A stretch of 64,000 nucleotides of DNA, from contig NZ_CP012160.1 of assembly GCF_001187845.1 (NCBI RefSeq), forward strand, positions 186,001-250,000. Reading direction: 5' to 3'. The number at the start of each line of letters is the position of its first letter. Position 1 is the first letter of the stretch. Source of the stretch: Octadecabacter temperatus (GTDB taxonomy: Bacteria > Pseudomonadota > Alphaproteobacteria > Rhodobacterales > Rhodobacteraceae). The notes under the pieces were generated by a model. That model saw nothing but the letters and a program-made list of their open reading frames with translations, did no database searches and was not told the origin of the DNA. The translations under genes were made by a program, and so were the position numbers. This document shows, piece after piece, positions 37,773-47,399 of this stretch.

Positions 37773-37786
37773 GTTTTTGGCTTTCT

Positions 37787-39163
37787 CTATCGGGCCCAAA
37801 GTTCGGTTTCTGGGTGAAACTGTGACCATGCAAACCAGAACGCCTGATGGCTACCGACGTCTTCACCTTGATCACCGACTGCGCGAATGCCGCCAGCGTC
37901 TAGTTCCAAGTGAACGTTTTCGAACGCGATCGTTTGGCCATTCTGCAGCGCGACCATGGCAGTGCTTCGCTGAAACGCGACGGGTGTACCCGAGGCGGTC
38001 AATACGCCGATCACGTCTTCTTGCACGGGTAGGCGAGGGTCTACGTCGCCGACGGGAAAGATCGGCCCATTGGCGTCACGCCCGTTTCGGAAATCAAAGT
38101 CGCGACCAAGTGCGAGGGATTCAACAAGCACCGTCGTGTCAGGATGCGTTTCTTTCCACGTGCCCCAATCCGTTGTGATCACCGTTGCCTGATCCAATTG
38201 CAAATCAATGTCGGCAAGCGGTCCGGTAACTGCGTGGCCAAGGAACGTATCAAACACAGATCCAGACGTGATGTCATACATCACTTTGTTGGACCGGATG
38301 AGCAGACCGGACGTGCGAAGAACGGGGCGCTCAACACCAACGGGGAGTTCATCGGTGAAATAGGCCTGCATCGCGCCGCACAGCGTGCAGTAGGGGATAC
38401 CAAGGTCGCGTCCGCCAAGGGTGTCATTCACCATTTCGCGGACTTCCATAATGCGGCGGGGATAAGCGCGGGATTCGCCGTTGATCGTAATGCCGAAGAC
38501 GATCGCATCGTCTGACAACCACGTGGCCTCTTGCGCGGTGCTGACCTCGGGGTCGTCGGCTGCAGGAATGCAATTGCATGGCTCATCCGTGCGCCCAAAC
38601 GGGCGCGCATCGATGTTGACCCCGCCCCACTGAACGAGGTGCCAATCGATGTCGCCCTCGACGAAGATATCTTCCCAACCGTCGATGTAGTTGGTGAACA
38701 CCGCACGTTTGTTATCGAGGTAGTCAGGGTAGGGCGGCATGTCCCACGCCATCATGTAATCGATCAGCTCGGATGAATGTTGGATTTCAAGCCGATCAAT
38801 TCCCATCAACGTTGTAGATGCATCGATTAACTGCGCGCCAAATTCGGGGCGCCATGTAAACCGCAGCATATCCGTTAAAATCCAGACCACACGCGGGTCT
38901 TCTGACGCCATGAGTGTGGTGAAATCGCCCGTGTCGCTGGGGTCCCAACTGTTTTGATCAAGACTGATACGTACCAAACGGTTCACCGCCGATTGCAAAT
39001 CAGCGTCCAACGCACCGATTGGGATAGCGGGCGGGGTGCCAAATTCCGCAATCACATAGTCGGGCAAATCGGTGGTCTGCGCCTGTGCTGACGGTCCGGT
39101 TAGCATCACGAAAGCGGAAACTGCTGCCGCAAAAAAGCTTCGAGAGAGGGGGAGTGAGGACAT
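37787..39163 (-). CDS. Secreted DUF3179-domain protein
   Basis: 458 residues with a signal peptide (about 1-28, ending PSAQAQ). DUF3179 features include GITINGESRAYPRRIM, a Cys-rich YCTLCGAMQAYF in the middle and a later SGSVFDTFLGHAVTGPL plus TDWGTWKETHPDT. The CxxC and an earlier CNC could bind metal or form a disulfide. Function of the family is not established. It sits opposite to rplK, between nusG and the ribosomal genes, and is one of several insertions in this region. Confidence 0.82.
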   Translation of the reverse strand: MSSLPLSRSFFAAAVSAFVMLTGPSAQAQTTDLPDYVIAEFGTPPAIPIGALDADLQSAVNRLVRISLDQNSWDPSDTGDFTTLMASEDPRVVWILTDMLRFTWRPEFGAQLIDASTTLMGIDRLEIQHSSELIDYMMAWDMPPYPDYLDNKRAVFTNYIDGWEDIFVEGDIDWHLVQWGGVNIDARPFGRTDEPCNCIPAADDPEVSTAQEATWLSDDAIVFGITINGESRAYPRRIMEVREMVNDTLGGRDLGIPYCTLCGAMQAYFTDELPVGVERPVLRTSGLLIRSNKVMYDITSGSVFDTFLGHAVTGPLADIDLQLDQATVITTDWGTWKETHPDTTVLVESLALGRDFDFRNGRDANGPIFPVGDVDPRLPVQEDVIGVLTASGTPVAFQRSTAMVALQNGQTIAFENVHLELDAGGIRAVGDQGEDVGSHQAFWFAWSQFHPETELWAR

Positions 39164-39280
39164 GGGGTTAACGGCTCCTGTGGGTGCTGGGTTACCACAA
39201 GCCTAAGCGCATGGGTGGTCAGGGGGCTATTCACGTTTATATCAAAGGCCCGTGACACCGCGCAAAGACACCCATCCCCC

Positions 39281-39309
39281 TTGCACGAATCCCCAACCCC
39301 GTCTAAAGG
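39281..39309 (+). promoter_or_regulatory. Possible promoter of rplKA
   Basis: TTGCAC at 39281-39286, 17-base spacer, TAAAGG at 39304-39309. The resulting leader of about 115 bases includes a GACAGGA/TCCTGTG hairpin at about 39392-39410 just before the rplK ribosome-binding site, where L1 autoregulation might act. Confidence 0.35.
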
Positions 39310-39430
39310 GACCACTTGTCGGACATCCGGCATTCCATGTGGGAGGCGAGGCGCACGCGTGCGTTAGACCAGACCACATCCACATAGGTGACAGGAACGC
39401 GTCCTGTGACCGGACAAAAGGAGAAGCCAA

Positions 39431-39856
39431 ATGGCTAAAAAAGTCGCTGGCACTATGAAGCTGCAAGTTGCAGCTGGCCAAGCCAACCCATCCCCACCTG
39501 TTGGTCCTGCATTGGGCCAACGTGGTATCAACATCATGGAATTCTGTAAGGCGTTCAACGCTAAGACAGCTGACCTCGAGCCAGGTGCGCCTTGCCCGAC
39601 TGTGATTACGTACTACCAAGACAAATCCTTCTCTATGGACATCAAGACGCCACCAGCGTCCTATTTCCTTAAGAAGGCTGCCAAGGTTAAGTCCGGCGCT
39701 AAGACACCTTCTCGTGAAGTTGTTGGTACTGTGACATCCAAGCAGGTTCGTGAGATTGCAGAGGCCAAAATGAAGGACCTCAACGCAAACGACATCGAAG
39801 GTGCTATGAAGATCATCATGGGTTCTGCCCGTTCTATGGGCATTGAGGTGAAGTAA
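39431..39856 (+). CDS. rplK: RplK, ribosomal protein L11
   Basis: 141 residues, full length. N-terminal [27 protein letters not shown] carries the Pro-rich hinge near the thiostrepton site; the C-terminal RNA-binding domain includes [17 protein letters not shown]11 forms the GTPase-associated centre and is needed for stringent-factor activation. AAAAGGAG precedes the ATG. One base separates its stop from rplA. Confidence 0.98.
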   Translation: MAKKVAGTMKLQVAAGQANPSPPVGPALGQRGINIMEFCKAFNAKTADLEPGAPCPTVITYYQDKSFSMDIKTPPASYFLKKAAKVKSGAKTPSREVVGTVTSKQVREIAEAKMKDLNANDIEGAMKIIMGSARSMGIEVK

Positions 39857-39857
39857 G

Positions 39858-40556
39858 ATGGCAAAGCTCGGAAAACGCACAACCGCCGCTCGCGAAGCAT
39901 TCGCTGGCAAATCTGACGTCACAGTGGCTGAGGCCGTGGCTCTCGTTAAGGACAACGCTAAGGCGAAGTTCGACGAGACAATCGAAATCGCTGTTGTTCT
40001 GGGTGTTGACCCACGTCACGCTGACCAGATGGTCCGCGGTACGATTGCCCTGCCAAACGGCACAGGCAAAACAATGCGCGTCGCAGTCTTCGCACGTGGC
40101 GACAAAGCTGACGAAGCCAAAGCGGCTGGTGCAGACATTGTTGGCGCAGAAGACCTGATGGAAACAGTTCAGTCCGGCAAGATCGAATTCGATCGTTGCA
40201 TCGCGACACCTGACATGATGCCTATCGTTGGTCGTCTTGGTAAGGTCCTTGGCCCACGCAACCTGATGCCGAACCCGAAAATCGGTACGGTTACGATGGA
40301 CGTCAAAGCCGCTGTTGAAGCTGCTAAAGGCGGCGAAGTTCAGTTCAAAGTCGAAAAAGCTGGTGTGGTTCACGCTGGTCTTGGTAAAGCGTCCTTCACA
40401 GCTGCAAAGCTGGAAGAGAACGTTCTGGCATTCGTTGGCGCAGTTCAGAAGGCTAAGCCTGCTGGCTCCAAGGGCACATACATGAAGAAGATCTCTTTGA
40501 CTTCTACAATGGGCCCAAGCGTTACACTGAACGTCGACAACGCGACTGGTAACTAA
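39858..40556 (+). CDS. rplA: RplA, ribosomal protein L1
   Basis: 232 residues, normal size. Signature [17 protein letters not shown] near 131-147 and the [24 protein letters not shown] block. It forms the L1 stalk and in many bacteria represses its own operon by binding the rplK leader. The stop codon opens a hairpin with a GAAA loop. Confidence 0.98.
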   Translation: MAKLGKRTTAAREAFAGKSDVTVAEAVALVKDNAKAKFDETIEIAVVLGVDPRHADQMVRGTIALPNGTGKTMRVAVFARGDKADEAKAAGADIVGAEDLMETVQSGKIEFDRCIATPDMMPIVGRLGKVLGPRNLMPNPKIGTVTMDVKAAVEAAKGGEVQFKVEKAGVVHAGLGKASFTAAKLEENVLAFVGAVQKAKPAGSKGTYMKKISLTSTMGPSVTLNVDNATGN

Positions 40557-40592
40557 GCACGCGAAAGCGGCTTACGACCAAAAGAATTGAGG

Positions 40593-40619
40593 AAGGCGTC
40601 CCAAAAGGGGCGCCTTTTT
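40593..40619 (+). terminator. rplKA terminator
   Basis: AAGGCGTCCC pairs with GGGGCGCCTT (one G-U pair) around an AAAA loop and is followed by TTTCGTTTT. It ends the rplKA unit, so rplJL-rpoBC must have its own promoter. Confidence 0.82.
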
Positions 40620-40744
40620 CGTTTTACCGTATTCACGTCATCGTCTCACCTGACTGCTAGGTCTTGAACTGTCGCGATACCTTTGACACATGGCTGTCTA
40701 AACCCGCCCCTGTGCGGCCAAGCTTCATTCTTCGGAGAGCCCCT

Positions 40745-41662
40745 ATGACGATCACCCACCTTGTCACCCATTCCGGTGGCTTTCACGCAGATGAGCTGCT
40801 GTCCTCCGTTGTGCTGACGCATCTGTTTCCGGATGCGGAACTTGTCCGCACCCGTGACAAGAAGATGATCGCGCCTGCGGCTGACAAGATCATCTACGAT
40901 GTTGGTGGGGCATATGATGGTGAGGCGCAGATTTTTGACCACCACCAACGTCCCGGGCCGGAACGTAGCGATGGCCAGCCATTTAGCTCTTTTGGTTTGA
41001 TATGGGCGCACTACGGGCGGGATTACCTGACGGCGCTGGATGTGCCTGCAGACGATATCGAGGCGATCCATCTAAAGTTTGATACCAAGTTTGTTTTGCC
41101 AATCGACCTGCTGGACAACGGCGCGATGGAGCCATCTGTTGCCGGGCCGCTTTCCGTTCTGACCTTGCCGTCGCTTCTGGGCAGCCTAAAGCCAGTTTTT
41201 GATGATCCATCGCCAACCGCTGATGATGACGCCTTCATGTCCGCCTTGCCCATCGCGCGCAGCTTTGTCGAAGCGCAAATCCGCAATCTCGCGGCGAAGT
41301 TCCGGTCACGTCAGATCGTGGATCAATCGATTGCCGAGGCCGGAACGTCACCTATTCTTGAACTCCCTATGGGCATGCCCTTTCGATCCGCGCTCGATGA
41401 TGCAGAGGCCGATCATATCTTGTTTGTTGTAATCCCACGTGGCGCAGACTGGACGTTGGGGGGCATCAAGCTGTCTGGCGATACGTTCGATCAGCGCGCA
41501 GATTTGCCCGCGGCATGGGCCGGTCTGACCGACGAGGCGCTGGAAGCGGCCAGCGGCGTTAAGGGCGCAAAATTCTGCCACAACGCGCGCTTCATTGCGG
41601 TTGCTAATTCACGCGATGCGATTATGGAAATGGCACAGATTGCGGTGCAAGAGGTTCAATAA
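40745..41662 (+). CDS. MYG1-family metal-dependent hydrolase/exonuclease
   Basis: 305 residues from ATG 40745 (GGAGAG upstream). The family motifs are clear: THSGGFHADELL near 5-16, DVGGAYD and FDHHQR with metal-binding Asp/His residues, and KLSGDTFDQRADLP toward the C-terminus. Eukaryotic MYG1 is a 3'-5' RNA exonuclease; bacterial roles are open. It lies between rplKA and rplJL, an insertion in the normal ribosomal gene order. Confidence 0.88.
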   Translation: MTITHLVTHSGGFHADELLSSVVLTHLFPDAELVRTRDKKMIAPAADKIIYDVGGAYDGEAQIFDHHQRPGPERSDGQPFSSFGLIWAHYGRDYLTALDVPADDIEAIHLKFDTKFVLPIDLLDNGAMEPSVAGPLSVLTLPSLLGSLKPVFDDPSPTADDDAFMSALPIARSFVEAQIRNLAAKFRSRQIVDQSIAEAGTSPILELPMGMPFRSALDDAEADHILFVVIPRGADWTLGGIKLSGDTFDQRADLPAAWAGLTDEALEAASGVKGAKFCHNARFIAVANSRDAIMEMAQIAVQEVQ

Positions 41663-41726
41663 TCGCCGATGGCTGCAGTTTCTCTGTTCTCACTGGCTAA
41701 ATTGTCGTTTCGTTAAACTCTCCCTC

Positions 41727-41755
41727 TTCACAAAACGACCTAACCCCTCTACATG
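41727..41755 (+). promoter_or_regulatory. Possible promoter of rplJL-rpoBC
   Basis: TTCACA at 41727-41732, 17-base spacer, TACATG at 41750-41755. It would start a transcript near 41762 with a leader of about 216 bases. Confidence 0.4.
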
Positions 41756-41761
41756 AACTCT

Positions 41762-41977
41762 TGCAAACCAGCGTGCGATTCGTCGTGCGCTGTTTTGTTT
41801 CGTCCTAGACGGTGGGTTGAGATCATCCGATCCCTTTAATTCCTGCCTGAGACGGGTAGACCAAATTTCCTTGGGCTTCGGCTTTTGGCGGTTCGGGCGT
41901 CCCGTAGACTGGACCCAACCGCCGGAGCAATCCGGTACACTGAGCCGGGAAGAAATTCCCAAAATTGGAGTGAAACT
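41762..41977 (+). promoter_or_regulatory. rplJ 5' leader, probable L10(L7/L12) autoregulatory RNA
   Basis: No gene lies between 41663 and 41977. The leader can form GGCGGTT (41887-41893) with AACCGCC (41917-41923), enclosing the inner CGGG-CGT-CCCG hairpin, followed by GGA-GCAA-TCC and a CCGG/CCGG stem just before the ribosome-binding site. In E. coli, the L10 complex binds such a leader to repress translation. Structure deduced by eye. Confidence 0.5.
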
Positions 41978-42490
41978 GTGGATAGAGCACAAAAAGAACA
42001 ATTGGTCGAAGATCTCGGCCAAATCTTTGAAAGCTCTGGCGTCGTTGTGGTTGCCCACTACGAAGGCCTGACAGTTGCTGAGATGCAAGACCTGCGTGCC
42101 CGTGCACGTGAAGTTGACGCATCTGTACGCGTTGCCAAGAACAAGCTCGCCAAAATTGCCCTTGAAGGTAAGCCTTGCGCAAGCATCGCTGATCACCTGA
42201 CAGGCATGACCGTTCTGACCTATTCTGAGGATCCTGTGGCTGCTGCCAAGGTTGCTCAGGGTTTCGCTAAAGATAACGAAAAGCTCGTTATCCTTGGTGG
42301 TGCTATGGGTGAGACGGAACTTGACGTCGCTGGTGTTAAAGCAGTGTCCGAAATGCCATCCCGCGAAGAGCTTATCAGCTCTATCGTTGGCTGCATCGGT
42401 GCACCTGCCTCCAACATCGCCGGCGCAATTGGCGCGCCTGCTTCTAACATCGCTAGCGTTCTCTCAACGATCGAAGAGAAAGCTGCATAA
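41978..42490 (+). CDS. rplJ: RplJ, ribosomal protein L10
   Basis: 170 residues from the GTG at 41978, with GGAG seven bases upstream. [16 protein letters not shown] and [21 protein letters not shown] match the L10 N-terminus; the long C-terminal helix (about 135-170) binds L7/L12 dimers. A longer ORF from 41885 reads through the structured leader and is rejected. Confidence 0.97.
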   Translation: MDRAQKEQLVEDLGQIFESSGVVVVAHYEGLTVAEMQDLRARAREVDASVRVAKNKLAKIALEGKPCASIADHLTGMTVLTYSEDPVAAAKVAQGFAKDNEKLVILGGAMGETELDVAGVKAVSEMPSREELISSIVGCIGAPASNIAGAIGAPASNIASVLSTIEEKAA

Positions 42491-42558
42491 GCAACTTGAA
42501 TGGCTGACGTAGGGAATGCCCCTGTCGTTGGAACACAAACTTAGAAATGGAAAAGCAA

Positions 42559-42933
42559 ATGGCTGATCTGAAAAAACTTGCTGAAGAGATCGTAGGTCTT
42601 ACCCTTCTCGAAGCACAAGAACTGAAAACCATCCTCAAAGACGAGTATGGCATCGAACCAGCTGCCGGTGGCGCTGTTATGATGGCTGGCGGCGGCGACG
42701 CTGGCGGCGCGGCTGCAGAAGAGAAGACTGAATTTGACGTCGTTCTCAAGAATGCTGGCGCATCTAAAATCAACGTCATCAAAGAAGTTCGCGGCATCAC
42801 AGGTCTTGGCCTGAAGGAAGCTAAGGACCTGGTCGAAGCCGGTGGCAAGATCAAAGAAGGCGTAGACAAAGCAGAAGCAGAAGACGTGAAAGCCAAGCTG
42901 GAAGCAGCTGGCGCAGAAGTCGAAGTAGCCTAA
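42559..42933 (+). CDS. rplL: RplL, ribosomal protein L7/L12
   Basis: 124 residues. N-terminal dimerisation domain [22 protein letters not shown], Ala/Gly-rich hinge (about 37-56) and the C-terminal factor-binding domain with [24 protein letters not shown] at 42559 is preferred over 42547. Recruits elongation-factor GTPases. A 267-base gap with hairpins precedes rpoB. Confidence 0.98.
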   Translation: MADLKKLAEEIVGLTLLEAQELKTILKDEYGIEPAAGGAVMMAGGGDAGGAAAEEKTEFDVVLKNAGASKINVIKEVRGITGLGLKEAKDLVEAGGKIKEGVDKAEAEDVKAKLEAAGAEVEVA

Positions 42934-42992
42934 GCCTGTCTTGAATAGCGGGGCGGGGCGCTTAAGTGCCTAACCTGCTGTTAACCAAATCT

Positions 42993-43066
42993 GGCTGGAT
43001 CCGCTGAAAATGCGGGTCCAGCCATACCCGTCTTAATAAGGGCTTTGTTCAAAAAGCCTTTATTTA
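42993..43066 (+). promoter_or_regulatory. rplL-rpoB intergenic hairpins (attenuator/processing site)
   Basis: GGCTGGATCCGC (42993-43004) pairs with GCGGGTCCAGCC (43012-43023), one G-U pair. A second stem, AAGGGCTTT with AAAAGCCTTT at 43038-43062, is followed by a T-rich ATTTAGATT. This position holds the attenuator and RNase III site that set the rpoBC:ribosomal-protein ratio in E. coli. Confidence 0.55.
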
Positions 43067-43200
43067 GATTGGTTCAATGGTCGGGAGGTGCCCAGTGGGA
43101 TGGGTGCCAAGAATTGGCCGAATTCAATCTGTTCTCATGGGGCACTCCGCCGTCGCCCAACGGTGTTGTGTTCATAGAGATTTGAAAGGTGACAACGCAC

Positions 43201-46200
43201 ATGGCTCAAACATTCCTCGGCCAGAAACGCTTGCGCAAATACTACGGTAAAATTCGCGAAGTTCTCGACATGCCGAACCTCATCGAGGTTCAGAAGTCCT
43301 CCTATGACCTGTTCCTGCGCTCCGGCGACAGCGACACACCGCTTGACGGTGAAGGCATCAAGGGCGTCTTTCAATCGGTTTTCCCGATTAAAGATTTCAA
43401 TGAAACATCGGTTCTGGAGTTCGTAAAATACGAGCTTGAGAAGCCAAAGTACGACGTTGAAGAGTGCCAGCAGCGCGACATGACATATGCCGCTCCGCTT
43501 AAGGTTACGCTCCGTCTTATCGTGTTTGATATCGATGAAGATACAGGCGCGAAGTCCGTTAAGGACATCAAAGAACAAGACGTATTCATGGGCGATATGC
43601 CTTTGATGACACCAAACGGTACGTTCGTTGTGAACGGCACCGAGCGGGTGATCGTCTCCCAGATGCACCGCTCGCCTGGTGTGTTCTTTGACCACGACAA
43701 AGGTAAGTCGCACAGCTCGGGCAAATTGTTGTTCGCTTGCCGCATCATCCCATACCGCGGTAGCTGGTTGGACTTCGAATTCGACGCGAAAGACCTTGTG
43801 TTCTGCCGCATCGACCGTCGTCGCAAGCTTCCTGTAACAACACTGCTCTATGCGCTGGGCCTTGATCAAGAAACGATCATGAATGCGTACTACGACCACG
43901 TTGATTACACATTCGACAAAAAAGCGAAGGCTTGGAAAACCAAGTTCTTCCCAGAGCGCGTGCGCGGCACTCGCCCACTGTTCGATCTGGTAGACGCCAA
44001 GACTGGCGAAGTGATTGCCGAAGCTGGCAAGAAGGTCACTCCGCGCGCTGTTAAGGCACTGATCGACGCCGGTGAGGTCACCGAATTGCTCGTCCCATAC
44101 GAGCAGATCGTTGGCAAATTCGCAGCGAACGACATCATCAACGAAGAAACTGGTGCGATTTACGTCGAAGCCGGTGATGAGTTGACGCTTGAGTACGACA
44201 AAGCAGACGAGCTGATCGGCGGTACGCTGAAAGAACTCATCGACGCTGGTGTGAAGACCATTCCGGTTCTCGACATCGATAACATCAATGTTGGCCCGTA
44301 CATGCGCAACACCATGGCGGCAGACAAGAACATGGGTCGCGAAACAGCGCTCATGGACATCTACCGCGTTATGCGCCCGGGTGAGCCACCGACCGTTGAT
44401 GCCGCGTCCACATTGTTCGACAGCCTGTTCTTTGACTCTGAACGTTACGACCTCTCTGCTGTTGGTCGCGTAAAGATGAACATGCGTCTTGCACTGGATG
44501 CCGAAGACACCATGCGCACATTGCGCAAGGAAGACATCGTATCCTGCATCAAAGCGCTGGTTGAACTGCGCGACGGCAAAGGCGACATCGACGATATTGA
44601 CCACCTTGGTAACCGTCGTGTGCGTTCCGTTGGCGAACTTATGGAAAACCAGTACCGCGTTGGTCTGCTCCGCATGGAGCGCGCCATCAAGGAACGTATG
44701 TCTTCCGTTGAGATCGACACGGTTATGCCGCAAGACCTTATCAACGCGAAGCCAGCCGCTGCTGCGGTACGTGAATTCTTCGGTTCCTCGCAGCTGTCGC
44801 AGTTTATGGACCAAACCAACCCGCTTTCGGAAGTTACGCACAAGCGTCGCCTTTCCGCGCTTGGGCCAGGTGGTCTGACACGCGAACGTGCTGGTTTTGA
44901 AGTACGTGACGTTCACCCAACACACTACGGCCGCATGTGTCCAATTGAGACACCGGAAGGCCCAAACATTGGTCTGATCAACTCACTGGCAACCTTCGCG
45001 CGTGTGAACAAGTATGGCTTCATCGAGACACCGTACCGCGTTGTCACAGACGGCAAAGTTACGGACGAAGTGCACTACATGTCCGCGACTGAGGAAATGC
45101 GCCACACTGTTGCGCAGGCCAACGCGAACCTGAACGAAGACATGTCTTTCGTGAACGACCTCGTGTCGACACGTCAGAACGGCGAATACACTTTGGCGCA
45201 AAACAGCACTGTCGATTTGATCGACGTGTCGCCAAAGCAGCTGGTCTCCGTAGCTGCGTCTTTGATCCCGTTCCTTGAAAATGACGATGCGAACCGGGCC
45301 CTGATGGGTTCGAACATGATGCGTCAGGCGGTTCCATTGCTTCAGGCTGAGGCTCCGCTGGTTGGTACTGGTATCGAAGAAGTCGTTGCTCGGGATTCCG
45401 GCGCTGCGATCATGGCGAAACGTGGCGGTATCATCGACCAAGTCGATGCGACACGTATCGTTGTTCGCGCGACGTCCGACCTTACGGTTGGTGACCCTGG
45501 CGTTGACATCTACCGCATGCGCAAGTTCCAGCGTTCCAACCAAAACACCTGCATCAACCAGCGTCCGTTGGTTAAAGTTGGTGATACTGTTCTTAAAGGC
45601 GAAGTTATTGCTGACGGTCCATCCACGGACATCGGTGAACTCGCACTTGGTAAAAACGTGGTCGTCGCGTTTATGCCTTGGAACGGCTACAACTACGAAG
45701 ACTCCATTCTGATCTCCGAACGCATCGTACGTGACGACGTATTTACTTCAATCCACATCGAAGAATTCGAAGTCGCTGCTCGTGATACGAAGCTCGGCCC
45801 AGAAGAAATCACACGCGATATTCCAAACGTCGGTGAGGAAGCCCTACGCAACCTCGACGAAGCGGGTATCGTTTACATCGGTGCAGAAGTTGAACCGGGT
45901 GATATTCTTGTTGGTAAGATCACACCAAAAGGCGAAAGCCCGATGACGCCGGAAGAAAAGCTTCTGCGCGCCATCTTTGGTGAAAAAGCGTCTGACGTTC
46001 GTGACACATCCTTGCGCGTTAAGCCGGGTGATTTTGGTACGGTCGTTGAAGTTCGTGTGTTCAACCGCCACGGCGTTGAAAAAGACGAACGTGCGCTTCA
46101 GATCGAGCGTGAAGAAGTCGAACGTCTTGCACGTGACCGCGACGATGAGATGACGATCCTTGATCGCAACATCTACGCGCGTCTGCGCACAATGATGGGC

Positions 46201-47343
46201 GGCAAGACTGTTGCTAAAGGGCCAAAGGGCATCAAGACAGGCGCGACAATTGACGACGCTATGCTTGAAGAACTGCCACGCAGCCACTGGTGGCAGATCG
46301 CCCTTAAAGAAGAGGGTGACGCACAGATCGTTGAAGCCCTTAACGAGCAGTACGAAGCACAGAAAAAGCTTCTCGATGCACGTTTTGAAGACAAGGTCGA
46401 AAAAGTACGTCGCGGCGATGATCTGCCACCAGGCGTGATGAAGATGGTTAAAGTCTTCGTTGCGGTGAAGCGTAAGCTTCAGCCTGGCGATAAGATGGCG
46501 GGTCGTCACGGCAACAAAGGTGTTATTTCCAAGGTTGTACCAATGGAAGACATGCCGTTCTTGCAGGACGGTACACCAGTCGACTTCTGTCTGAACCCAC
46601 TCGGCGTTCCATCACGTATGAACGTTGGTCAGATTCTGGAAACTCACATGGGTTGGGCCGCACGCGGTCTCGGCATTGAGATTGACGAAGCGCTCGGTGA
46701 ATACCGTCGCAACGGTGATCTCTCACCAGTGAAAGAAGCCATGAAGATTGCTTACGGCGAGGATGTTTATTCCGAAGGCGTGGCTGACATGACGGACGAT
46801 GAGCTGATCGAAGCTGCTGGTAACGTCACACGTGGTGTTCCAATCGCGACGCCTGTTTTTGACGGCGCGAAAGAAGCTGACGTGAACGATGCGCTGACAC
46901 GCGCTGGGTTCGACACGTCTGGTCAGTCTGTCTTGTTTGACGGTCGCACAGGCGAACAGTTTAGCCGTAAGGTTACTGTTGGCGTGAAGTACCTGCTTAA
47001 GCTGCACCACCTTGTCGATGACAAGATCCACGCCCGTTCCACGGGTCCGTACTCCCTCGTCACGCAGCAACCGCTGGGTGGTAAGGCACAGTTCGGTGGT
47101 CAGCGCTTTGGTGAGATGGAAGTCTGGGCTCTCGAAGCTTACGGCGCCGCTTACACATTGCAGGAAATGTTGACTGTTAAGTCTGATGACGTTGCTGGCC
47201 GCACCAAGGTCTACGAAAGCATCGTTAAAGGCGAAGACAACTTCGAAGCTGGCGTGCCAGAATCGTTCAACGTTCTCGTGAAAGAAGTACGGGGCCTCGG
47301 CCTCAACATGGAACTCCTGGATGCCGCGGAGGACGACGAATAG
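43201..47343 (+). CDS. rpoB: RpoB, RNA polymerase beta subunit
   Basis: 1380 residues, normal for alphaproteobacteria. The rifampicin region [20 protein letters not shown] starts near residue 529 and shows sensitive-type residues (Asp, His-region and Ser positions intact). Later conserved blocks: [13 protein letters not shown] [23 protein letters not shown] and [26 protein letters not shown] near the C-terminus. ATG 43201 is chosen over an upstream GTG because AAAGG would otherwise lie in the coding part. Its stop codon lies in a perfect hairpin ahead of rpoC. Confidence 0.98.
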   Translation: MAQTFLGQKRLRKYYGKIREVLDMPNLIEVQKSSYDLFLRSGDSDTPLDGEGIKGVFQSVFPIKDFNETSVLEFVKYELEKPKYDVEECQQRDMTYAAPLKVTLRLIVFDIDEDTGAKSVKDIKEQDVFMGDMPLMTPNGTFVVNGTERVIVSQMHRSPGVFFDHDKGKSHSSGKLLFACRIIPYRGSWLDFEFDAKDLVFCRIDRRRKLPVTTLLYALGLDQETIMNAYYDHVDYTFDKKAKAWKTKFFPERVRGTRPLFDLVDAKTGEVIAEAGKKVTPRAVKALIDAGEVTELLVPYEQIVGKFAANDIINEETGAIYVEAGDELTLEYDKADELIGGTLKELIDAGVKTIPVLDIDNINVGPYMRNTMAADKNMGRETALMDIYRVMRPGEPPTVDAASTLFDSLFFDSERYDLSAVGRVKMNMRLALDAEDTMRTLRKEDIVSCIKALVELRDGKGDIDDIDHLGNRRVRSVGELMENQYRVGLLRMERAIKERMSSVEIDTVMPQDLINAKPAAAAVREFFGSSQLSQFMDQTNPLSEVTHKRRLSALGPGGLTRERAGFEVRDVHPTHYGRMCPIETPEGPNIGLINSLATFARVNKYGFIETPYRVVTDGKVTDEVHYMSATEEMRHTVAQANANLNEDMSFVNDLVSTRQNGEYTLAQNSTVDLIDVSPKQLVSVAASLIPFLENDDANRALMGSNMMRQAVPLLQAEAPLVGTGIEEVVARDSGAAIMAKRGGIIDQVDATRIVVRATSDLTVGDPGVDIYRMRKFQRSNQNTCINQRPLVKVGDTVLKGEVIADGPSTDIGELALGKNVVVAFMPWNGYNYEDSILISERIVRDDVFTSIHIEEFEVAARDTKLGPEEITRDIPNVGEEALRNLDEAGIVYIGAEVEPGDILVGKITPKGESPMTPEEKLLRAIFGEKASDVRDTSLRVKPGDFGTVVEVRVFNRHGVEKDERALQIEREEVERLARDRDDEMTILDRNIYARLRTMMGGKTVAKGPKGIKTGATIDDAMLEELPRSHWWQIALKEEGDAQIVEALNEQYEAQKKLLDARFEDKVEKVRRGDDLPPGVMKMVKVFVAVKRKLQPGDKMAGRHGNKGVISKVVPMEDMPFLQDGTPVDFCLNPLGVPSRMNVGQILETHMGWAARGLGIEIDEALGEYRRNGDLSPVKEAMKIAYGEDVYSEGVADMTDDELIEAAGNVTRGVPIATPVFDGAKEADVNDALTRAGFDTSGQSVLFDGRTGEQFSRKVTVGVKYLLKLHHLVDDKIHARSTGPYSLVTQQPLGGKAQFGGQRFGEMEVWALEAYGAAYTLQEMLTVKSDDVAGRTKVYESIVKGEDNFEAGVPESFNVLVKEVRGLGLNMELLDAAEDDE

Positions 47344-47399
47344 GGCCTCGGCCCTATTCCTCACCACCCTCTTAACGCACCCTATTCAAGGAATTGAAG

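Noticed and set aside
41885..41977. N-terminal extension of L10 through the leader
   Set aside because: The added residues have no homology and the DNA forms the L10 leader stems; GTG 41978 has a proper ribosome-binding site.
43135..44925. 596-codon minus-strand frame opposite rpoB, and a 416-codon frame opposite rpoC (49890-51140)
   Set aside because: Shadow frames; compositions rich in His, Val, Asn and Cys as expected for antisense of biased codons.
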